Shown: in pieces, positions 58,071 to 64,000 of the stretch | Layout: each line of letters opens with the position of its first letter | Position numbering within the stretch: position 1 is the first letter of the stretch | Source of the DNA: JANLYC01 sp963815445 | GTDB taxonomy: Bacteria > Actinomycetota > Actinomycetes > Propionibacteriales > Nocardioidaceae | Reading direction: 5' to 3' | Length of the DNA stretch: 64,000 nucleotides | Assembly: GCA_963815445.1 (NCBI GenBank) | Contig: CAWFGV010000011.1 | Coordinates: 868,001-932,000 of the forward strand | Translations under genes and position numbers: made by a program | Notes under the pieces: generated by a model | The model's input: only the letters and a program-made list of their open reading frames with translations | Database searches by the model: none | Told to the model about the DNA's origin: nothing

Positions 58071-60449
58071 TCACTCGGCTACGGTCTGCTGGCGCAGTGC
58101 GAAAAGCTCGCTCGGCGAGATCGGCATCGACCGGATCACGATGCCCTCGGCATCCTCGATGGCGGCCGCGATGGCGGCCGAACCGGGGATGACACCCGCC
58201 TCACCGGCGCCCTTGACACCGAGTGGGTTGAGCGGCGAGGGCGTCTCGAGGTGGTCGATCTCGATGGTCGGCACCTCGCTGGCGTAGGGCATGAGGAAGT
58301 CCATGTACGACGCGTTGAGCAGCTGGCCGGAGGCGTCGTACTCCATCCGCTCATAAAGGGCCCCACCCACGCCCTGCGCCACTCCTCCGTGGACCTGTCC
58401 CTCCACGATCATCGGGTTGATGATCGTGCCGCAGTCGTGCACGACGCAGTAGCGCAGGATCCGGATGTCGGCCGTCTCGGGGTCGGTCTCGACGATCACG
58501 GCGTGCATGCCGTTGGCAAACGTGGAACGCGACGGCGAGTAGTAGTCGGTCCCCTCGAGACCCGGCTCGTCATCGTCGTCGACGGGTGGCTTGTCGGGGT
58601 CCGCAGGGGCCGCGAACTGCGTTGCTCGCGCCGATGCCTGGTCGAACGCGTACCGCAGCGGGTTGGAGAGCACAGCCACCGCGCCCAGGTCGATCTGCGC
58701 CCCCGGGCTCCCCTTGACCCGGACGTGCCCGTCGACGATCTCGAGGTCGTCGACGGACGCCTCGAGCGCGTTGGCGGCGATCCGCAACGCCTTGGCCCGT
58801 ACCTTGCGAGCGGTCAGGGCGAGGGCACTGCCCGACATCACGGCGGTGCGCGACGCGAAGGTCCCGACGGCGTACTTGAAGCGGCGGGTGTCGCCCGTGG
58901 TGACCCGTACCTGGTCCATGGGTACGCCGAGCTCGTCCGCAACGATCTGCGCCAACATCGTCTGGTGGCCCTGCCCCTGGGTCGTCAACCCGGTGGAGAC
59001 CACGACGGTGCCGTCGGTCTCGACCCGGATGTGGCCACCCTCGTAGGGCCCGACGCCGGTGCCTTCGACGTAGCACGCCAGCCCGATACCGACCCGTCGG
59101 CCCTCGGCCCTCGCCTGCTGCTGAAAGGCGGCGAAGTCGTCCCAGCCCACCAGCGCCTTGAGCTTCGCCATGGAAGCCGGGAAGTCGCCGGAGTCGTAGA
59201 TCAGCGGCCGGCCGTCCTGGAACGTCAGTCCGTGGTCGTAGGGCATCTGGTCGGGCGTGATGAAGTTGCGCTCGCGAACCAGGGTGCGGTCGAGGCCGAG
59301 CTCGCGCGCGATCGCGTCCATGACGCGTTCCATCACGAAGCAGCCCTGCGGCCGACCCGCGCCCCGGTAGGGCGTCACGATGACGGTGTTCGTGTACAGG
59401 CTCTGGAACTCCACGCGGTAGGCCCGCGGCCGGTACGGACCGAGCAGCTGCGTCGAGGTGATGATCGGGACGATGAGTCCGTACGGCGTATAGGCGCCGT
59501 TGTCGTGCCAGAACCGGACCGACAGGCCGAGCAGCTGGCCCTCGTCGTCATACCCGAACTCCACCTCGTGCTGCTGGGCCCGCTCGTGCGCAGACGAGAT
59601 GAAGTGCTCGCGCCGGTCCTCGGCCCACTTCACCGCACGGTCGAGCCGGATCGCTGCCCACGGAACCAGGACCTCCTCCGGCCAGGGATGCACGATCTTG
59701 ACGCCGAAGCCGCCACCGACGTCCGGGGTCACGACCTCGACGCGGTCGACCGGCAGCCCCAGCTTGGCCGCGATCGCCTGCCGGACGCTCGTGGACGTCT
59801 GGGTGGACGTGTGCACCAGCAACGACTCGTCGTCAGCGTCCCAACGAGCCAGCACGCCCTTGCCCTCCATCGGCATCGAGGCGCTGCGCTCGATCGCCAG
59901 CGAGAGCTTGCTCTGGTGCGGCGCGGCCGCGATCGTGGCGGCGGCGTCACCGACCTCCTGGAGCATGGTGGCAGCGACGTTGCCGGGGACGTCCTCGTGG
60001 ACCAGGTCGGTCCCGTCACGAGCCTTCTCGATTCCGACGACGGCTGGCAGAAAGTCGTACGTGACCTCGATCAGGGCGACGACGTCCTCGGCGACGTAGC
60101 GGTCGCGGGCCACCACCATCGCAATCGCTTCACCGACGTGGTTGACCTCGTCCTTCGCCAGTGCGTGCGGTGTACGCCCGTGGGTCAGGGTCGGGTGCGG
60201 GATGAGCAGCGGCAGCGGCTCCTGGGTGCGGCCGTCGAGGTCGTCGTAGGTGTAGATGGCGACCAGGCCGTCGACCTCGAGAGCCGCGGTCACGTCGATG
60301 TCGACGATCCGGGCGTGGGCATGCGGGCTGCGCACGAAGGCCGCGGCCAGCGCCTCGTGCCCGAGATCGTCGAGGTAACGACCACGGCCCGCAAGCAGAC
60401 GTGGGTCCTCGACGCGGGGAATCCGCTGGCCGAAGAGCTTGGTGGTCAT
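58071..60449 (-). CDS. molybdenum hydroxylase large subunit (CoxL/XdhB family)
   Basis: 792 aa catalytic subunit binding Mo-cytosine dinucleotide. N-terminal RIPRVEDPRLLAGRGRYLDD, GVKIVHPWPEE (VGGGFGVK), TPYRGAGRPQGCF, GLTTQGQGHQTMLAQIVA and GVKGAGEAGVIPG with the base-catalyst glutamate. The CO-dehydrogenase signature AYRCSFR is absent; YRGAGRPQ is the form-II/aldehyde-xanthine type. With the adjacent S and M subunits a substrate such as a pyrimidine or N-heterocycle is suspected. Overlaps the 2Fe-2S gene by 4 bp. Confidence 0.9.
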   Translation of the reverse strand: MTTKLFGQRIPRVEDPRLLAGRGRYLDDLGHEALAAAFVRSPHAHARIVDIDVTAALEVDGLVAIYTYDDLDGRTQEPLPLLIPHPTLTHGRTPHALAKDEVNHVGEAIAMVVARDRYVAEDVVALIEVTYDFLPAVVGIEKARDGTDLVHEDVPGNVAATMLQEVGDAAATIAAAPHQSKLSLAIERSASMPMEGKGVLARWDADDESLLVHTSTQTSTSVRQAIAAKLGLPVDRVEVVTPDVGGGFGVKIVHPWPEEVLVPWAAIRLDRAVKWAEDRREHFISSAHERAQQHEVEFGYDDEGQLLGLSVRFWHDNGAYTPYGLIVPIITSTQLLGPYRPRAYRVEFQSLYTNTVIVTPYRGAGRPQGCFVMERVMDAIARELGLDRTLVRERNFITPDQMPYDHGLTFQDGRPLIYDSGDFPASMAKLKALVGWDDFAAFQQQARAEGRRVGIGLACYVEGTGVGPYEGGHIRVETDGTVVVSTGLTTQGQGHQTMLAQIVADELGVPMDQVRVTTGDTRRFKYAVGTFASRTAVMSGSALALTARKVRAKALRIAANALEASVDDLEIVDGHVRVKGSPGAQIDLGAVAVLSNPLRYAFDQASARATQFAAPADPDKPPVDDDDEPGLEGTDYYSPSRSTFANGMHAVIVETDPETADIRILRYCVVHDCGTIINPMIVEGQVHGGVAQGVGGALYERMEYDASGQLLNASYMDFLMPYASEVPTIEIDHLETPSPLNPLGVKGAGEAGVIPGSAAIAAAIEDAEGIVIRSMPISPSELFALRQQTVAE

Positions 60450-60979
60450 CGGGACCGCTCCGCCAGGTCGTGCGCCGAGGGCTCCTGCTCACGCCTCAGC
60501 TCGGCGGCGCGAAGGACTGCGGCGACGATGTTCTGGTAGCCCGTGCACCGGCACAGGTTGCCCCCGATCGCCTCCCGTGCCTCATCCTCGGTCGGCTCGG
60601 CATTGGTCTCGAGAAAGGCGGTGATCGTGGTGATGAAACCGGGTGTGCAGAAGCCGCACTGCAGCGCATGGCAGTCGCGGAACGCCTGCTGGACGACACC
60701 GAGCTCACCATCGGGCCGCAAGCACCCCTCGGTCGTGGTGATGCGGGCACCATCGGCGGACACGGCAAACATCAAGCAGCTCCTGGCCGGCGCCCCGTCC
60801 ACCAGCACTGTGCACGCGCCGCACACGCCGTGCTCGCACCCCACGTGCGTGCCGGTCAGGCGCACATCGTGACGGATCGCGTCAGACAGCAGCCGCCGGG
60901 CGGGCACGTGGATCCGGTGCGGTACGTCGTTGATCACCAAGGTGACGTCGTGCAGCGGTTCAGGCCGTTGTTCGGTCAT
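60446..60979 (-). CDS. molybdenum hydroxylase 2Fe-2S subunit (CoxS family)
   Basis: 177 aa. Ferredoxin-type cluster: C48-x4-C53-x2-C56-x11-C68 (GCEHGVCGACTVLVDG). Second cluster: C108-x2-C111 and C143-x-C145 (QCGFCTPGF, LCRCTGY). Start ATG 60979 within a 20-bp overlap with the FAD subunit stop. Standard architecture; longer at the C terminus by about 15 residues. Confidence 0.93.
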   Translation of the reverse strand: MTEQRPEPLHDVTLVINDVPHRIHVPARRLLSDAIRHDVRLTGTHVGCEHGVCGACTVLVDGAPARSCLMFAVSADGARITTTEGCLRPDGELGVVQQAFRDCHALQCGFCTPGFITTITAFLETNAEPTEDEAREAIGGNLCRCTGYQNIVAAVLRAAELRREQEPSAHDLAERSR

Positions 60980-61856
60980 CCACTCCCCTACCCTGCGACC
61001 CGATGCTGTCCGTGGCCGCCTCGGCAAGCGCCCGGGCGGTCAGCACCCGCGCCAGCTGGCCACGGTAGGCGGCACTGGCGTGGATGTCTCCTTCCGGGTC
61101 GATCGCTGCGGTGACCAGGTCCAGTGCTCGGTCCCAGCTCACCTCGGCGTACGGCGACCCCTGCACTGCGGCTGACAGGTCGACCAGCACCGGCGTGAGC
61201 CCCACACTGATCAACGCCACTCGTGCCTCAGTGAAGACGCCGTCAACGATGCCGACCAGCGCACCCACACCGACCATGGCGTAGTCGCCGTGACGTCGGG
61301 CGAGCTCGACCCACGCCGATCCGAACCCCGCGGGCGGGTCCGGGAAGAACGCGGAGACGGCGACCTCGTCCACCGCGACCGACGACTCGAGTGGCCCGAC
61401 GAAGAAGTCCGCTGCCTCGATCCGACGAGTCCCCCGGTCTCGGCTCAGCACATCGACATGCCCGCCCAGCAACCTCAGCACGGCCGGCATCTCGGCGGCC
61501 GGGTCGGCATGGACCAGGCTGCCGACGGTCGTGCCCCGGTTGCGGATCGTGGGATGGGCGACGTGGCGCAGGGTGCGCCCGAGTAGCGGGTTGGCCGCCG
61601 CCGCAGCAACGTCATGTTCGAGAGCTGCATGCCGCACCAGCGCGCCGATGCGGACACCACCGTCCCCGACCTCGATCACGTCGAGGCCCGGAACGTGGTT
61701 GAGGTCGATGAGCGCACCCGGCGCGGCCAGTCGCATCGACAGGACCGGCACCAGGCTCTGCCCGCCCGCCAGCACCTTGCCCCCCGTGGCGGCCAGCACA
61801 TCGACAGCGTCGTCGAGGCTGGCCGCCCGGTGGTAGACGAACGGCGCCGGCTTCAC
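60960..61856 (-). CDS. molybdenum hydroxylase FAD subunit (CoxM family)
   Basis: 298 aa. FAD-binding motifs AGGQSLVPVLSMRLAAP and TIRNRGTTVGSLVHADPAAE; C-terminal CO-dehydrogenase flavoprotein domain. Order FAD-FeS-Mo subunit (M-S-L) matches many actinobacterial molybdenum hydroxylase operons. It starts 33 bp below the end of the permease gene on the same strand, so it is expected in one transcript with it. Confidence 0.92.
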   Translation of the reverse strand: MKPAPFVYHRAASLDDAVDVLAATGGKVLAGGQSLVPVLSMRLAAPGALIDLNHVPGLDVIEVGDGGVRIGALVRHAALEHDVAAAAANPLLGRTLRHVAHPTIRNRGTTVGSLVHADPAAEMPAVLRLLGGHVDVLSRDRGTRRIEAADFFVGPLESSVAVDEVAVSAFFPDPPAGFGSAWVELARRHGDYAMVGVGALVGIVDGVFTEARVALISVGLTPVLVDLSAAVQGSPYAEVSWDRALDLVTAAIDPEGDIHASAAYRGQLARVLTARALAEAATDSIGSQGRGVDDRTTA

Positions 61857-61889
61857 GCGCGGAGAACCTCCCAGCTGGTCGGGCGTGGA

Positions 61890-63380
61890 CTACGGGGCCT
61901 TGTGCGACCCGGTGCCCCCGGACTCCTCACCCGGCGATCCGTCCTCGAGCTGATGGGCTCCGGAATGACCGACAGCGATGATGGTCCCGTCGTCCTTGAG
62001 GTTAGCCGGAGCCACGAACCGGGCGATGTGGTAGCCCACGAGCGTGACGATCGTGCCGAGCGCGATGCCGGACAGGATGAAGTTGTCGCTGATCTTCAGC
62101 GAGGTGTCGCCGATCGCGATCACGATGCCCGCGGCGACAGGGACGAGGTTGACCGGGTTGGCGAAGTCGACGTTGTTCTCCTTCCAGATCTTCGCTCCGA
62201 GCAGACCGATCATGCCGTAGAGAATGACGGTGATACCGCCGAGGACACCGCCCGGGGTCGCCGACACCAGGGCCCCGAACTTCGGCGAGAACCCGAAGAA
62301 GATGGCCACCCCCGCCGCGACGAAGTAGGCCGCCGTCGAGTAGATCCTGGTCGCGGCCATGACGCCGATGTTCTCGGCATACGTCGTGGTCGGCGAACCA
62401 CCCACCGCGGAGGCCAGCACGGTACCGACACCGTCGGCGGCGATCGCCCGCCCCATGACCGGGTCGAGGTCACGTTTCGTCATCTCGGCGACGGCCTTGA
62501 CGTGGCCGGTGTTCTCGGCGATCAGGGCGATCACCGCCGGCAGCACCAGCAGCACGAACGTGATCGAGATGCTGGGACCGTGCCAGCCCACCGACCCGAG
62601 GTTGCCGACCAGCGTCTGGTTACCGACCAGGTTGTCCGGGGTGTGTGGCGGAAATCCGAACCAGTCAGCTGCCTTCACGTTGGACCAGTTGATGCGGTCG
62701 TGGGTCGTGATCTTTCCGCTTGCGGCATCCAAGGCGGTGATCTGCCCGAAGATGCCGTCGAAGACCCACGACAGGACGTAGCCGAAGACGAGCCCGAGGA
62801 AGATGGCGATGCGGCCCAGGAACCCGCGAGCGCCCACCGCGACCAGGATCACGAACGTCATCGTGAGGAGGGCTACCCACTGGTCCTGCGGCCAGTAGAT
62901 GTTGGCCACCACCGGGGCCAGGTTGAAGCCGATGAGCATGACCACGGCTCCGGTGACGACAGGGGGAAGCACCGCGTGCAGGATGTGTGACCCCAGGAAG
63001 TGGATCAGGACACCGACCACGGCCAGCACCGCGCCGGCGACGAGGATGGCGCCGGTGACGTCGTCCGGACCGCCGCTCTGTGCGTAGATCGCGGTCGCGC
63101 CGCCGACGAAGGATGCGCTGGTGCCGAGATAGCTGGGCACCTGGCCCTTCACGATCAGCAGGAAGCAGACCGTGGCGATGCCGCTCATCATGATCGCCAG
63201 CTGCGGGCTCAGGCCCATGATCACCGGGAAGACGAAGGTCGCCCCGAACATCGCGACCACGTGCTGGGCGCCGAGCCCGATCGTCCGATCCCACGACAGC
63301 CGTTCATCGGGCGCGACCGCCGCCCCCGGTGGCGGCGTCTTGCCGTCGTACACGACCTTCCAACCCAAACCCAGCGCCAT
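61890..63380 (-). CDS. UraA-type nucleobase (uracil) permease
   Basis: 496 aa, NCS2 family, about 12-14 membrane helices. The QHVVAMFGATFVFPVIMGL motif and GGSPTTTYAENIGVMAATRIYS are the uracil/uracil-like signature (UraA pattern TTYxENI); a C-terminal disordered tail follows. The ATG at 63380 has a GGGAG site. It precedes the molybdenum hydroxylase genes, suggesting uptake of that enzyme's substrate. Uracil specificity is suggested by the motif but not proven. Confidence 0.9.
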   Translation of the reverse strand: MALGLGWKVVYDGKTPPPGAAVAPDERLSWDRTIGLGAQHVVAMFGATFVFPVIMGLSPQLAIMMSGIATVCFLLIVKGQVPSYLGTSASFVGGATAIYAQSGGPDDVTGAILVAGAVLAVVGVLIHFLGSHILHAVLPPVVTGAVVMLIGFNLAPVVANIYWPQDQWVALLTMTFVILVAVGARGFLGRIAIFLGLVFGYVLSWVFDGIFGQITALDAASGKITTHDRINWSNVKAADWFGFPPHTPDNLVGNQTLVGNLGSVGWHGPSISITFVLLVLPAVIALIAENTGHVKAVAEMTKRDLDPVMGRAIAADGVGTVLASAVGGSPTTTYAENIGVMAATRIYSTAAYFVAAGVAIFFGFSPKFGALVSATPGGVLGGITVILYGMIGLLGAKIWKENNVDFANPVNLVPVAAGIVIAIGDTSLKISDNFILSGIALGTIVTLVGYHIARFVAPANLKDDGTIIAVGHSGAHQLEDGSPGEESGGTGSHKAP

Positions 63381-63554
63381 GATCGCTCCCTCAGTCAGAG
63401 ATGGTGGCGGTGCCATGTGCGGCCACATGACCACCATGCCGGAATCCAAGGGCGTTGCGGCCCCGACGCGCAGGCCGGATAACTGCCAAAGGGCATCGCG
63501 CCCGCTTGGCACATCCTGACGGGAATGGGTGAGGTGTCCTGGATCGTCCCGGGG

Positions 63555-64000
63555 TCAGAGACCGCGCATCTGCATCACACGTAGCGCCAGCGAGAGGTCG
63601 AGCTGCAGATCGGGGTCCTGGGTGAACGGTCCGACGATCCGTTCGAGCTTGGTGATCCGGTAGCGCAGCGTGTTGTAGTGGAAGTGCAGCCGTCGCGACG
63701 TCTCGGCGACGTTGAAGTTCGTGTCGAGCAGCACCCGCAACGTGGCCCGCATGTCGGCCGCCTCCGGCTTGGACTCGTGCGCGAGCTCGCCGAGCACCTC
63801 GTGGACGAAGCTCCGGAGCTCGCTGACGTCCTCGATCAGGCTGAGCAGCCGGAAGGCGCCGAGGTCGTCGAAGTGCGCTACCGCGGAGGTTCCCTGCAGC
63901 TGACGTCCCACGTGCACCGAGCGACGGGCCTGCTCGTAGCCGGCGTGGATGCCGCCCGGATCTGTGATGAGACGACTGACTCCGGTGCCGAAGGAACGCC
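63555..64000 (-). CDS. PucR/CdaR-type transcriptional regulator, C-terminal part (cut by window edge)
   Basis: Frame open through the right edge. Visible: a GGDEF-like/CdaR segment RSFGTGVSRLITDPGGIHAGYEQARRSV followed by the C-terminal HTH_30 domain ATLRVLLDTNFNVAETSRRLHFHYNTLRYRITKLERIVG, typical of PucR/CdaR. Family members control purine or sugar-acid catabolism. It reads toward the permease gene 174 bp away, making it the likely regulator. The N-terminal part is outside the window. Confidence 0.9.
   Translation of the reverse strand, partial: RSFGTGVSRLITDPGGIHAGYEQARRSVHVGRQLQGTSAVAHFDDLGAFRLLSLIEDVSELRSFVHEVLGELAHESKPEAADMRATLRVLLDTNFNVAETSRRLHFHYNTLRYRITKLERIVGPFTQDPDLQLDLSLALRVMQMRGL

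Noticed and set aside
57816..60539. 907-aa plus-strand open frame opposite the molybdenum hydroxylase
   Set aside because: Same GC-bias shadow; the minus strand encodes intact enzyme motifs over the entire length.
58071..61856. Carbon monoxide dehydrogenase (CoxMSL form I)
   Set aside because: The diagnostic AYRCSFR active-site loop is missing; the large subunit has YRGAGRPQ and the gene set fits a heterocycle hydroxylase better.

Overview
High-GC DNA with the gene content and order of an actinomycete (phylum Actinomycetota). Supporting signs are an infC-rpmI-rplT-TrmH-kinase-pheS-pheT block, a complete argCJBDFRGH operon, a recN-nadK-tlyA block with a DUF1015 gene nearby, an rRNA operon without spacer tRNAs, and frequent ATGA/GTGA stop-start overlaps. 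I cannot name the genus from this window.

Layout. (1) 1-5.7 kb: recN (cut by the window edge), nadK, tlyA, a small conserved gene and a HAD-IIA hydrolase whose frame is broken, then DUF1015 divergently. (2) 5.7-6.2 kb: a noncoding array of four 112-bp tandem repeats with internal hairpins, between convergent genes. (3) 6.2-7.9 kb: an SSB-like OB-fold protein and a TPR-like protein whose N-terminal heptapeptide repeat carries a +1 frameshift. (4) 7.96-13.74 kb: one rrn operon on the minus strand, with promoter, antitermination-type leader, 23S processing stalk and terminator. (5) 13.85-17.1 kb: an FMN hydroxyacid oxidase with tyrS, a 59-aa ORF and a 3-methyladenine glycosylase. (6) 17.1-25.7 kb: the arginine operon, divergent from an ECF sigma/anti-sigma/lipoprotein set at 25.7-27.7 kb. 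(7) 27.8-37.1 kb: SDR, pheT, pheS, orphan histidine kinase, a ribbon-helix-helix/VOC gene pair, TrmH-family methyltransferase, rplT, rpmI, infC (ATC start, terminator in its leader) and SseB-like. (8) 37.1-40 kb: nucleoside-kinase-like, two GNAT genes and a YcxB-like membrane protein. (9) 40-42.2 kb: a barbiturase-type ring-opening amidohydrolase and a frameshifted carbamate kinase. (10) 42.4-49.4 kb: accessory genes including a 1024-aa LuxR ATPase regulator, a thioredoxin-reductase-like flavoprotein, a RibD-type reductase and a VOC protein. (11) 49.4-64 kb: a catabolic island with hyuB, hyuA, a nitrilase-family amidohydrolase, CoxG, an NmrA-type SDR and an NTF2-fold protein, a TetR with twin operators, GDPD, a three-subunit molybdenum hydroxylase, a UraA-type uracil permease and a PucR/CdaR regulator.

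How the genes may work together. Regions 9 and 11 contain most of what the oxidative pyrimidine route needs: uracil uptake (UraA), hydroxylation of uracil to barbiturate (molybdenum hydroxylase), ring opening (barbiturase) and release of the carbamoyl group (nitrilase-family enzyme and/or HyuAB, with carbamate kinase). This is the most interesting hypothesis here. Family assignments are firm; substrates are inferred. Three genes (HAD, TPR-like, carbamate kinase) each read as intact only if one base is removed, so consensus errors and real mutations need to be told apart.
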